This document shows, piece by piece, positions 1 to 7,687 of a stretch of DNA of 35,972 nucleotides. Under the pieces are notes generated by a model that did not search any database, had not been told where the DNA came from, and saw only the letters and a program-made list of their open reading frames with translations. The DNA comes from an uncultured Arachnia sp. (GTDB taxonomy: Bacteria; Actinomycetota; Actinomycetes; Propionibacteriales; Propionibacteriaceae). The DNA is taken from positions 1 through 35,972 of the forward strand of contig CANLSH010000033.1 of assembly GCA_947493705.1 (NCBI GenBank), in the 5' to 3' direction. A program made the translations under genes and the position numbers. Position 1 is the first letter of the stretch. Every line of letters starts with the position of its first letter.

Positions 1-446
1 CCCAAGACGACAACCGAAACGTCCAGCCCCTGGCCCCCAACCACGCGGTCAGTGGACCCCAGTGACGCGGATATTCAACGCCGCCACGAAGGTGTTCGAA
101 AACCGTGTTCACAATCTGACGAGGGAGCACGGTGGGCGTCTAGGAATCTCCTTAGATGCCCACATCTGTTTCCAGTGCTTTTGGGGTACACCCCAGACGC
201 CCACTCTCCACGTAGGCCTGCTGCGCCTGAGCCAGTGAGGATCTCGAGTCCCATCCCGAGCTCGATCACATAATTGTCCGCGGGTCATAGACCTGGCGGA
301 CAGACCGCGACCTGGACCTCAGGGTCCAAGGTCTCCACAGGGAGCGGGTGTTCTGCGATCTGTGCGTGTGTGTCGCATCGCATGGGTTACGAGGCACTTC
401 GGTTGCGAGACACCGTGACGTCGCTGAGCGCCCGCAAAGGGAAGAC
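1..446. other. Gap without a supported gene, with inverted repeats
   Basis: No reading frame here shows a recognisable family or a convincing start. The visible structure is a pair of competing hairpins. GTGGGCGTCTA (132-142) can pair with TAGATGCCCAC (153-163, one G-U pair). Its first ten bases are also perfectly complementary to AGACGCCCAC (195-204). A smaller stem, TGGGG/CCCCA, lies at 182-195. The leftward DUF5655-like gene ends at 447, so these stems sit 240-315 bases beyond its stop. That is far for a simple terminator. They could equally be remnants of a mobile element or of a gene lying left of the window. Confidence 0.5.
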
Positions 447-842
447 CTACCGCGTCCCTGGACCGACAGTTTCCGCGGCTTCGATGATGAGGTCTCGGAT
501 CGAGCCATCGAAGTCCTCGAGCTGGCGGAGACTGTATCGATGCATGATGACTTTTTTCGAGGTTGAGAAGGACGTCCGCGGCTTGGGATTAGTGACGGTG
601 CGCTGTAGTTCGATACCGATCTCGAGGTAGTGGCTTTTGATATCCGCGGACGTGAAAGACCGCTTACGTGCATAGGTGACGTCGGCGGAGTGGATCCGCT
701 CTTCGACATCGGGAAGTGTCTGGCAGAAATCGCGAAAGGCCCGGATCTTGGCGAGGTCTTCTCCGTCGAGTCCGTCGGTGAACTCTTCCCAATGTTCAGT
801 GGCCATCCCCTCACTGTAGAGAACGCATCCAACCAGCGCCAT
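447..842 (-). CDS. DUF5655-like protein
   Basis: This 131-residue protein resembles small actinobacterial proteins annotated with the DUF5655 domain, whose function is unknown. The signature is the C-terminal half: YARKRSFTSADIKSHYLEIG near residues 57-76, then a TSKKVIMHRYSL segment, an acidic helix and a terminal VGPGTR. It has no signal peptide or membrane segment, so it is probably cytosolic. It follows the HTH gene at 848-1240 after only five bases and is probably cotranscribed with it. The ATG at 842 gives the full ORF. A second ATG at 806 (MATEHWEEF) is an alternative, and neither has a strong ribosome-binding site. The family name is from memory of related sequences. No catalytic residues are evident. 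Confidence 0.65.
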   Translation of the reverse strand: MALVGCVLYSEGMATEHWEEFTDGLDGEDLAKIRAFRDFCQTLPDVEERIHSADVTYARKRSFTSADIKSHYLEIGIELQRTVTNPKPRTSFSTSKKVIMHRYSLRQLEDFDGSIRDLIIEAAETVGPGTR

Positions 843-847
843 GGTGA

Positions 848-1240
848 TTATTCGGCGACATCTCCGCAGTCAGGGTTGAGTGCCTTCACGAGCTTGTGCA
901 TGGCGGAAGCCGCGGATTCTGACGCAGTTGGGCCAAGGGCGGAAAGACTCGACACCAGAGCTGTCAGCTCCGCAATGTCGAAGGAGATAGCCGCGTGACG
1001 AATAGGGCCGGGGAGGCGTGCGCCTCCGTGTCGACCGGACCGCACGTCGATGGGAACACCCGAATGGCGAAGGCGCTCAACATCACGGGCAATCGTTCGG
1101 TGGGAGACGCCGAACCAGTCACTCAGTTCGCGGAACGAGATACGCTCACCACGTCTGTGCAACATCTCGACGAGCTGCTGATGTCGCTCCACACGGCGCA
1201 ACACCAGATGGTTGTCGCGCGAGGCGGCTGGAGCGATCAC
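848..1240 (-). CDS. HTH transcriptional regulator, YafY/DeoR-like, lacking a WYL domain
   Basis: This 130-residue protein has an N-terminal winged helix-turn-helix of the HTH_11 type. A helix containing RISFRELSDWFGVSHRTIARD (residues 33-53) is followed by VERLRHSGVPIDV and a glycine-rich wing. The C-terminal third is an Ala/Ser/Leu-rich helical tail. Full-length YafY-type regulators continue into a WYL ligand-binding domain, which is absent, so this is a short or truncated form. The start is GTG at 1240, with GGGAGAGG 15 bases upstream, which is longer than ideal spacing. The DUF5655-like gene follows five bases after the stop, suggesting a two-gene operon in which this protein controls itself and its neighbour. 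Confidence 0.7.
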   Translation of the reverse strand: MIAPAASRDNHLVLRRVERHQQLVEMLHRRGERISFRELSDWFGVSHRTIARDVERLRHSGVPIDVRSGRHGGARLPGPIRHAAISFDIAELTALVSSLSALGPTASESAASAMHKLVKALNPDCGDVAE

Positions 1241-1308
1241 ACTGGCGATACGAAACCTCTCCCGAAGTACGACACGGGCGTGTCTTAGTTGATCGTTAGT
1301 GTAGCTCC

Positions 1309-1668
1309 ATGAACGCTGACACGATCACCCAAACCTTCTTTGATACCTACTCACGTGCCCTCGTCACCCGGGACGCTGACGCAGTGAGCGGCCTGTACGC
1401 CACACCCTCGCTGATCCTATTTCCGGGTCAATCCATCGCGGTTTCCGAAACCAGCCAGACCGCCGACTTCTTCCTCCAAGCTTGGGAGCAGTACGACGGA
1501 ATCCAGCACACCAGCACCGACATCAACGTGCTCGCGCAGACTCAATACAGTGTGTGGGCCGACGTCACCTGGCATCACGACAACAACACCACCGAACGGA
1601 TGATGTACCAACTGGTCGATACGCAATACGGGTGGAAAATCGCAGTTCTCACCGCGCTGGACGAATAA
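1309..1668 (+). CDS. NTF2-like (SnoaL/DUF4440-type) small protein
   Basis: This 119-residue protein has the size and pattern of the NTF2-like alpha+beta barrel superfamily. The N-terminal helix pair (residues 1-30, ITQTFFDTYSRALVTRDADA) precedes a short acidic and hydrophobic loop (LYATPSLILFPG). A helix with FFLQAWEQYDGI follows, then strands ending in WADVTWHH, MMYQLVDTQYGWKIAVLTALDE. Members include polyketide cyclases, isomerases and many proteins of unknown role. No catalytic Asp/His set can be assigned here. It is transcribed away from the HTH/DUF5655 pair, with the 68-bp gap 1241-1308 serving as a divergent promoter region. GTGGTG-ATT-CACCAC (1679-1693) just after the stop forms a short hairpin without a T-tract. 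Confidence 0.7.
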   Translation: MNADTITQTFFDTYSRALVTRDADAVSGLYATPSLILFPGQSIAVSETSQTADFFLQAWEQYDGIQHTSTDINVLAQTQYSVWADVTWHHDNNTTERMMYQLVDTQYGWKIAVLTALDE

Positions 1669-1860
1669 GTCCTCAAGTGTGGTGATTCACCACCACCAGC
1701 TGCGCGCTTCTGACTGCAAAGTGCGCCCGCAAGCCGGTCGCTCTAGGAACACGTCCGCATGGCCACTAGGATCTTCGGATTGACGAGACAGAGGGTGTCG
1801 CGTTTGCCGCGCCGGGTGAAGATTCTCGGTCAGGTGTCTTATCTGAAACGGGATCTCACG

Positions 1861-1884
1861 TCTCGTATCCCTAGCGATACGAGA
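1861..1884. repeat. Perfect 9-bp inverted repeat with a 6-nt loop
   Basis: TCTCGTATC (1861-1869) and GATACGAGA (1876-1884) are exact reverse complements separated by CCTAGC. The motif TGTCTC follows at 1885-1890 and recurs at 1977-1982, with its inverse GAGACA at 2023-2028, just upstream of the recombinase remnant. Inverted half-sites upstream of a resolvase gene are typical of res sites of Tn3-family resolvases, but the spacing here does not match a known res site that I can name. It could also be a simple operator or terminator stem. Confidence 0.5.
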
Positions 1885-2046
1885 TGTCTCACGGTCACTG
1901 GCCCTCTACGTGGCCGTATTCAGGGTTTCCCGCATGAAGCCTGAACGGCCTGGCACTCGCAATAGTCTCGCAACTATGTCTCGCAACCGGTTGGCCACAT
2001 CGAGGTACCCAACGTTAGTTATGAGACACGACGAGAGGACGTCGTG

Positions 2047-2170
2047 GTGAAACTGATTGGCTACGCGCGCATGCCACCAATCAGCAATCCACAGGCCAAC
2101 AAGAGGTCGACTTTCTTGCGGCGGTGTCCGCAACAATGACCTACACATGTCCACGGCCAACCTGTACCGA
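2047..2170 (+). pseudogene. Serine recombinase (resolvase/invertase) N-terminal remnant, frameshifted
   Basis: Three short segments in three frames together match the N-terminus of serine resolvases and invertases. From the GTG at 2047 the frame reads VKLIGYAR, the conserved first strand of the family. From 2082 a second frame reads QQSTGQQEVDFLAA, corresponding to the family's helix after the catalytic Ser loop. From 2123 the third frame reads GVRNNDLHMSTANL, the next conserved strand (usually GVR.DDLY.D). The catalytic Ser, normally in a GYARVST context, lies at the first frame break, where GYARMPPIS is read. At least two frameshifts, and loss of everything beyond about residue 45, make this a dead gene. 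No transposase remnant was recognised nearby. Confidence 0.7.
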
Positions 2171-2303
2171 CGAGAACCCCGGGTCTGCTGCACGGTCCAA
2201 GTATCGAAGATTTACCGCCATCACCAGCGAAAGCCACACTCCAAACCCTCCCGATGACCAGGCGCCAAGGGACAAAGCGGGCGAGAATGTCCTCAGATCC
2301 GGA

Positions 2304-3158
2304 TCACGAAGTCACGTCGGCCGTGACGAAGCGTCCCCATGCCAGTGACCCGAAGACCGCCACCCAACCCAGCTGCACGAGCAGGCCGGTGCCGAGAACG
2401 CCCCAGTCCACCTGGATGCGGAGGAACTCGGCGAAATCGAACCAGTGATGCGTCAGCAGGTACGGATGAATTGCGGCTAGCTGGGGCAGTGTGTCCAGGA
2501 CTGAGGAGACGACTGCCACCACCGTCGTCGCTGCCATGGCGCCGACGGGGACCTCGGTCAGCGTCGAGAAAAAGACACCGACGGCCACCAGACCAGTCAG
2601 CGACAGTGCCACGTATGCTGCGACGCCGAACATGCGGGCCACGCCGCCGCCGAGGCTCACGGTGGAGCCGGAGAGCAGCGTCATGTCGGTGAGCCCGAAA
2701 AAAGCTCCCCCTGAAGCCATGGCAACCACGGCAATGAGTAGCACCGCCGCGCCAGCGAATGCCAGTGACGTGATCGTTTTTGAGGTCAACAATCTGGTCC
2801 GGGCAACGGGCAGGGTCAGGAGGTACCTGAGCGTTCCCGTCTGTGACTCGCCGGCGATGGCATCGCCGGCTGTGATGCCGATGGTGAGGGGAAGCAGGAA
2901 CGGCAGACACAGAAACAGAGACGCGATCACGAGGAACAGGCCGTTGCCCGTCACGCGCCCGATGAAACCGGGGCCCTGACCATCCAGACCGGAGCTCTGG
3001 GCGACGAACAGGACGATGGCCAGCAGCAGCGGAACCAGGGCTAGCCCCACGAGCAGGGCGATTGTCCGCTTGCGTAGGAAGAGCAGTCGCATGTCACTGC
3101 GCAACAGACGTCCGAATGAGCCGCTCAGAGGTTTCGCGTCATTTCTAACTTGCGACAT
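2304..3158 (-). CDS. ABC-2 type transporter permease
   Basis: This 284-residue integral membrane protein is the channel partner of the ATPase encoded immediately upstream. About six hydrophobic helices are visible, including LLVGLALVPLLLAIVLFVA near residues 36-54, LFLCLPFLLPLTIGITAGDAI near 82-102, and a C-terminal GLLVQLGWVAVFGSLAW. The cytoplasmic loop after the second helix has GESQTGTLRYLLTLPVARTRLL, typical of ABC-2 permeases that export drugs, lipids or peptides. The ATG start (3158) overlaps the end of the ATPase gene by 14 bases, so translation is probably coupled. The substrate cannot be read from the sequence. It is the last gene of the operon running 5297 to 2304. Confidence 0.88.
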   Translation of the reverse strand: MSQVRNDAKPLSGSFGRLLRSDMRLLFLRKRTIALLVGLALVPLLLAIVLFVAQSSGLDGQGPGFIGRVTGNGLFLVIASLFLCLPFLLPLTIGITAGDAIAGESQTGTLRYLLTLPVARTRLLTSKTITSLAFAGAAVLLIAVVAMASGGAFFGLTDMTLLSGSTVSLGGGVARMFGVAAYVALSLTGLVAVGVFFSTLTEVPVGAMAATTVVAVVSSVLDTLPQLAAIHPYLLTHHWFDFAEFLRIQVDWGVLGTGLLVQLGWVAVFGSLAWGRFVTADVTS

Positions 3159-4086
3159 CGAAGCCCTCTCCGGTCAGTTCCACGAACAGCTGCTCCAGGC
3201 TGCGGCGGCGCACGTCCAAGCCCACGAGATCCACGCCGGCATGCACCAGCGCTGCTGATACCCGTTCCGGCGCCACGTCCCCAAGGTGCGCGTGCACCTC
3301 GTGGTCGTCGACCCTGACGTCGGTGAGACCCAGAGATTCAAGGATCGGCACAGTGTTGCCTGCATGTGCCGGCGTTGTCGTGACCACGAGGCGCGCATCG
3401 TCGTCATTCTCCAAATCGCTGCGTGGTGCCTGCACGAGTAACCTGCCCTGCCCCATGATGCCGATGTGGGTGCACACCTGATCGATCTCGGACAGCAGAT
3501 GTGATGAAACGAGGATGGTGGTGCCATCGTCGGAGAGTTCGCGAATCAGGTTGCGCACCTCGCGGGTACCCTGCGGGTCCAGACCGTTGGTGGGCTCATC
3601 AAGCACCAACAGCTGGCGGGGCCGCAGCAGTGCCAGCGCCAGACCCAGCCGCTGCTTCATGCCCAGCGAGTACTGCCGGAAGAGTTTTCCGGCGGCGGCC
3701 GAGAGCCCGACACGCTCGAGTGCCGTGTCGATCCGGACCTTCGAGGTCGTCGGATCTGCTGTGACGTCACACGCATCGAGGCGCACCAGGTTGGCGCGGC
3801 CGCTGAGATAGGGATGGAAAGCTGGACCCTCCACCAGTGCTCCGACGTGGGGCAGCACCTCCGCACCTCGGTCAGGCATGCGTTGGCCCAGGAGCCATGC
3901 CTCACCGGAAGTGGGACGTGCCAGACCGAGAAGCATCCTGATGGTGGTGGTCTTTCCCGAACCGTTGGGACCGAGAAAGCCGTACACAGCGCCCTGAGGG
4001 ACTGCGAGGTCAATCCCGTCCACGGCCACCTGGCCGGAACGGAATTGCTTCGTCAGTCCCTCAGTGTGGATTGCAGGTGCGCTCAC
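3145..4086 (-). CDS. ABC transporter ATP-binding protein
   Basis: This 313-residue cytoplasmic ATPase powers the adjacent permease. The Walker A motif is GPNGSGKTTT (about residues 39-48), the Q-loop lies near residue 87, the signature is YSLGMKQRLGLA (about 140-151) and Walker B is LLVLDEPTNGLDP, followed by the H-loop ILVSSHLLSEID. The C-terminal extension of about 90 residues (VTTTPAHAGNTVPILESLGL onward) resembles the accessory domain of CcmA/BcrA-type ATPases. The start is GTG at 4086 and overlaps the upstream stop as GTGA. The gene order LolA-like protein, ATPase, permease suggests envelope or lipid/antimicrobial export, but that is inferred only from the family and context. Confidence 0.93.
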   Translation of the reverse strand: MSAPAIHTEGLTKQFRSGQVAVDGIDLAVPQGAVYGFLGPNGSGKTTTIRMLLGLARPTSGEAWLLGQRMPDRGAEVLPHVGALVEGPAFHPYLSGRANLVRLDACDVTADPTTSKVRIDTALERVGLSAAAGKLFRQYSLGMKQRLGLALALLRPRQLLVLDEPTNGLDPQGTREVRNLIRELSDDGTTILVSSHLLSEIDQVCTHIGIMGQGRLLVQAPRSDLENDDDARLVVTTTPAHAGNTVPILESLGLTDVRVDDHEVHAHLGDVAPERVSAALVHAGVDLVGLDVRRRSLEQLFVELTGEGFDVAS

Positions 4087-5297
4087 GCCAACGCACGGAT
4101 GGCGTCGGCGGAGATGGCGCCCACAAGGACGCGTCCGTCGTCGGTGATAAGAACGTTGAGCAACGCGGTGCTGAACAGATCACCCTCGGGAACCTCTGTG
4201 GTGAGCTGGCCGAACAGTTCGTCCATCTCCAGTGTCATACCGTCGGATTCGGGCATGAACTCTTCCAACATCTTCTGTGCCTCGTCGGAGCCGATGATGC
4301 GGCCACCGGCGTCGGTCATGGCGGCCGGATCCTCAGACAGGAGTGCGGCGAAGTCCATACCTTCGAACTCGACGACGCTCTCCCAGCCTTCACCGGTCAC
4401 GGTGGGCATCTCGTGCTGCTCGCCGGTTGCCTTGTCGGTGCCGTCCTTCTCGGGGAGAGGGATGACGACGTCGCTCTGGGTGGCGCTGGCGGGGACGGAG
4501 AAATCAAAGACGGATTCGCTCGGCATGCCGAAGTCGACGTCGGTGAAGGACACCTCAACTGCCGGGGCGCTGGTGTCCTGGGTGCTCCAGGTCTGCACAC
4601 GCAGCGGGATCATGGTTTCCCCGTCGATCGCAAGGGCGACACGCTCCACAAGCGTCTCGTCAGAGGTGGGGGTCACGATGACCTGGTAGACGTCACGGCC
4701 AGCGATGGTGCTCTGGGAGTCAATTTCCACCGTGGAGAATTCACTCACCATGGTCAGAGCCTGCTCGGCAGCCTCTTGGGGAGTGGGGAGCTCCGCCTTG
4801 CGCTCGAGCATCTTGGCACGGGCCTCTTCGCTCATCGACTCCAGCTCTGCAAGATCAGCGTCGCTGAAGGAGTAGCGCACAGCCTCGTCCTCGGAGCTGG
4901 AGTACGTCCACATTTCAGGACCATCAGCCACGACGGAGTATTCAGACATCGTGCCCAGCAGAGCCACGCGAGAGCGCTCTTCACCATCTGTCCAGAGACG
5001 AATGGTGGAGCTGCCGCCCAGCAGCGAGATGGGGTCGGCGCCAGTGGCTTCCGTGAAGAGCATGTCCGGAAGACCGAGGCGTGCGGTGTGCACAACGGTG
5101 CCGGACATGGCCCGAGGCTCGGCGTCGAGGACCTTCACGATGAGATCTTCAGCGGAGATGTCGGGCAGATCGTTGGACTCGCCGGAAGCAAGCAGGGGCT
5201 GGGCGCCGATGGACAGCGCTACAGCGCTGGCCACAGCGATGGGGGCAACCCAGGGGGACCGGAGGAAGGTACGGCGTTGGTTCTTGGTGGATGACAT
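4083..5297 (-). CDS. Secreted LolA/RseB-like envelope protein
   Basis: This protein of about 404 residues has a basic N-terminus (MSSTKNQRRTFLRSPW) followed by a hydrophobic segment (VAPIAVASAVALSIGAQPLLA), which works as a signal peptide or membrane anchor. The body has the beta-rich features of the LolA/RseB (MucB) fold: repeated strand pairs around GTVVHTARLGLPDM, IRLWTDGEERSRVALLG and DVYQVIVTPTSDETLVERV. Such proteins in actinobacteria are often encoded with ABC exporters and bind lipids or peptides at the envelope. The ATG at 5297 is chosen because the signal peptide begins there. An upstream in-frame ATG at 5426 would add 43 residues that look unlike a protein N-terminus. The stop overlaps the ATPase start as GTGA. 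Confidence 0.8.
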   Translation of the reverse strand: MSSTKNQRRTFLRSPWVAPIAVASAVALSIGAQPLLASGESNDLPDISAEDLIVKVLDAEPRAMSGTVVHTARLGLPDMLFTEATGADPISLLGGSSTIRLWTDGEERSRVALLGTMSEYSVVADGPEMWTYSSSEDEAVRYSFSDADLAELESMSEEARAKMLERKAELPTPQEAAEQALTMVSEFSTVEIDSQSTIAGRDVYQVIVTPTSDETLVERVALAIDGETMIPLRVQTWSTQDTSAPAVEVSFTDVDFGMPSESVFDFSVPASATQSDVVIPLPEKDGTDKATGEQHEMPTVTGEGWESVVEFEGMDFAALLSEDPAAMTDAGGRIIGSDEAQKMLEEFMPESDGMTLEMDELFGQLTTEVPEGDLFSTALLNVLITDDGRVLVGAISADAIRALA

Positions 5298-5502
5298 GGG
5301 TTCAGGATAGTTGCGGACGCCTGTGGGGAAGCTGAGAGAAGCGGTGCGCACCAATGGTGCCCACCGATCCCTGTGAATCGCAGCCAGCGAGGAAATGGCG
5401 ACATACTGGGTACATGACTTTGGCACACGTGGTTGGCACGCGCCCAGGCCAGCGCCCGCTCGCCACGTACTGGCCGTTGCTCATGGATGAGACAATCCAC
5501 GG

Positions 5503-6975
5503 ATGACATCGGAGCAACTCAACCTCCTGGTCCTGAGCGCCTGCGGGGTGTTGTTGATTGGCGTCGCCGCTGTGCGTCTCTCCTCCCGCAGCGGCATGCC
5601 GGGTCTACTGCTCTTCCTGGCAATCGGGCTGTTGCTCGGTGAATCGGGTCTCGGAATTCCGTTCGACGACGGTCAACTGGCATACAACGTCGCGACGATC
5701 ATGGTGGCCGTCCTCCTGGCCAACGGCGGCTTCACCACCTCGTGGAGCAATCTCAAACCGGTGGCTCTGCGCTCCGGCCTCATGGCATCGGTCGGTGTCC
5801 TCCTCTCCGTTGGTATCACTGCAACTCTGGCCATTCTCTTCCTCGGCCTGGATCTGCGCACCGCCATCCTGCTCTCGGCCATGGTCTCCTCAACCGATGC
5901 CGCAGCCGTCTTCTCCGTGCTCAGACGTCTTCCCATCAAGGCCCGGGTCCGTACCTTGGTGGAGGGCGAGTCCGGGTTCAATGATCCGCCGGCCATCATC
6001 ATCGTCACCGTCGTGGTCTCCGATGCGTGGAATGAGGGCTCCATCCTGGCGATGTTCGGCACGGGGCTGTACCAACTCGTGGGGGGCGCGATCGTTGGAT
6101 TGGTGATCGCCCGTCTCGGTCAAGGCATTCTGCAGCGCGTCTCGCTTCCCTCATCAGGCCTGTACCCGCTGGCCACGCTCTCAATCGCCATGGTGGCTTT
6201 CGCGCTCGGCGGGATAATAGGCGCATCAGGGCTGCTCGCGGCCTATGCGGCCGGACTCTGGCTGGGCAATCAGGCACTTCCCCATCACAGAACGACCGAA
6301 GGGTTCATCGATTCGCTTGCCTGGCTGGCCGAGATCGGCTTGTTCGTCATGCTGGGCCTGCTTGCATCTCCATCAATGCTGCCGGCTGCCATCGTTCCTG
6401 CTCTGGTCATTGGTTCAGCCCTGACGTTCGTCGCTCGGCCACTGTCCGTCATCTTGTGCATGACCCCGTTCAGGATGCCGTGGCGGGAACAGGCCTTCAC
6501 GTCGTGGGCCGGCCTGCGGGGTGCTGTGCCCATCATGCTGGCCACCATTCCACTCACGCAGGACCTGCCCCGCGCGGACGAGATGTTCCACATCATCTTT
6601 CTGCTGGTCGTGGTCTTCACACTGCTCCAGGGCCCCACCCTGCCCTGGGCTGCAAAACTGGCGGGCGTGACCGAGGAGCTCGCTCCCACAGACGTGAGTT
6701 TCGACTCCTCCCCGATGGAGGGGCTCGACTCCTGCATGCTGCAGCTGGAAGTCCCCGAGAACACACAACTCGTCGGGCTTCGCGTTGCAGGTCTGCCGCT
6801 GCCCGCGGGCGCGGTGATATCCATGGTCATCAGGAACAAAGCCATCCTGGTACCCGACGACGAAATGCGTCTGGAACCCGGCGATCACATGGTGATGGCC
6901 GTTCCCAACCGCCTCCTGGGAACAACACAGGATCGCCTGGAACAACTCGCTGAACACGGCGCTCCGGCTGACTGA
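5503..6975 (+). CDS. CvrA/NhaP2-type K+(Na+)/H+ antiporter
   Basis: This 490-residue protein belongs to the CPA1 cation/proton antiporters, of the NhaP2/CvrA branch. It should exchange K+ or Na+ for protons at the cytoplasmic membrane. About 12-13 hydrophobic helices cover residues 5-400. Family hallmarks are the ILLSAMVSSTDAAAVFSVLR ion-path segment (about residues 123-142), VEGESGFNDPPAIIIV, and WAGLRGAVPIMLATIPL in the C-terminal half. Residues 405-485 form a TrkA-C (RCK_C) regulatory domain (LEVPENTQLVGLRVAGLPL, then LEPGDHMVMAVP). No strong ribosome-binding site precedes the ATG. A GACAAT at 5491-5496, six bases upstream, could be a -10 box, making the mRNA leaderless. The two-component genes follow 58 bp downstream on the same strand. 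Confidence 0.9.
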   Translation: MTSEQLNLLVLSACGVLLIGVAAVRLSSRSGMPGLLLFLAIGLLLGESGLGIPFDDGQLAYNVATIMVAVLLANGGFTTSWSNLKPVALRSGLMASVGVLLSVGITATLAILFLGLDLRTAILLSAMVSSTDAAAVFSVLRRLPIKARVRTLVEGESGFNDPPAIIIVTVVVSDAWNEGSILAMFGTGLYQLVGGAIVGLVIARLGQGILQRVSLPSSGLYPLATLSIAMVAFALGGIIGASGLLAAYAAGLWLGNQALPHHRTTEGFIDSLAWLAEIGLFVMLGLLASPSMLPAAIVPALVIGSALTFVARPLSVILCMTPFRMPWREQAFTSWAGLRGAVPIMLATIPLTQDLPRADEMFHIIFLLVVVFTLLQGPTLPWAAKLAGVTEELAPTDVSFDSSPMEGLDSCMLQLEVPENTQLVGLRVAGLPLPAGAVISMVIRNKAILVPDDEMRLEPGDHMVMAVPNRLLGTTQDRLEQLAEHGAPAD

Positions 6976-7033
6976 ATCGGGAACTTGAGCCGGTGCCGAG
7001 AAGGGCTCGCACACTCGCTGGCATGATGGGGGC

Positions 7034-7687
7034 GTGCGGGTACTGGTGGTCGACGACGAGCGCGGACTCACGCGCACGCTCCAGAAAGCCCTGACCGCCG
7101 AAGGATTCGCCGTCGACTGTGCTCATGATGGTGAGACGGGACTCTCACTGGCCACCCATGGCGACTACGACGCCATCGTTCTCGACGTGATGCTGCCGCG
7201 TCGCAACGGCTACGACGTGGTTGAAGCCCTGCGACAACGCAAAGTCTGGACACCCGTGATCATGCTGAGTGCCAAGGATGGCGAGTACGACGTGGCCGAC
7301 GCTCTGGATCTCGGTGCCGATGACTACCTCACCAAACCCTTCTCCTTCGTCGTCCTGCTCGCACGGCTGAGGGCACTCGTCCGGCGCCCCTCCGACGCGC
7401 GTCCGGCCGTGCTCACCGTCGGTGCGCTCGAGTTCAACCCCTCCACCCGTGCCACCACGCGCGACGGAGTGCCGGTGGATCTCACCACACGAGAAGCGGC
7501 TCTCCTCGAATACCTGTTGCGTCATGCCGGTCGTGTGGTGGGCAAGGTTGAACTTCGCGACCACGTCTGGGACGGCGATGGCGAGGACCTCAATGTGGTG
7601 GAGGTGTACGTGGGTTATCTGCGACGAAAACTGGGACGCGACGTCATCGTCACCGTCCGCGGAGCCGGCTACCGGGTTCTGGGATGA
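7034..7687 (+). CDS. OmpR-family response regulator
   Basis: This 217-residue DNA-binding response regulator has an N-terminal receiver domain (residues 1-115). Its acidic pocket is at VVDDE, the phosphoacceptor Asp51 lies in VLDVMLP, the conserved Ser/Thr in MLSAKDG, and the Lys in LTKPFS. The C-terminal winged helix (about 125-217) has LTTREAALLEYLLRHAGRVV and VVEVYVGYLRRKLGR, ending in VRGAGYRV as is typical of OmpR/PhoB proteins. The start is GTG at 7034, and no ribosome-binding site at a usable distance is visible. A CATGAT at 7022-7027 could be a -10 box for a leaderless transcript. Its stop overlaps the kinase start as ATGA, so the pair is cotranscribed and probably translationally coupled. 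Confidence 0.94.
   Translation: MRVLVVDDERGLTRTLQKALTAEGFAVDCAHDGETGLSLATHGDYDAIVLDVMLPRRNGYDVVEALRQRKVWTPVIMLSAKDGEYDVADALDLGADDYLTKPFSFVVLLARLRALVRRPSDARPAVLTVGALEFNPSTRATTRDGVPVDLTTREAALLEYLLRHAGRVVGKVELRDHVWDGDGEDLNVVEVYVGYLRRKLGRDVIVTVRGAGYRVLG

Larger units (their letters stand above)
1669..2303. other. Intergenic region with recombinase debris and repeats
   Basis: No intact gene is visible. The region carries a 9-bp inverted repeat (1861-1884), three TGTCTC/GAGACA motifs (1885-1890 and 1977-1982 direct, 2023-2028 inverted) and a frameshifted serine-recombinase N-terminus starting at 2047. The remainder (2170-2303) shows no recognisable coding similarity. The ABC permease on the minus strand ends at 2304. 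The whole stretch reads as a decayed mobile-element scar between two unrelated transcription units. Confidence 0.55.

Noticed and set aside
75..269. Minus-strand frame of 64 codons at the left edge
   Set aside because: No family recognised, it contains the competing hairpins and no ribosome-binding site is visible; not supported as a gene.
1679..1693. GTGGTG-ATT-CACCAC as a terminator of the NTF2-like gene
   Set aside because: The stem is only six base pairs and no T-run follows; too weak to call a terminator.
4071..5294. Plus-strand open frame of about 400 codons opposite the LolA-like gene
   Set aside because: The minus strand has a signal peptide, operon overlap and family pattern; the plus frame has none.
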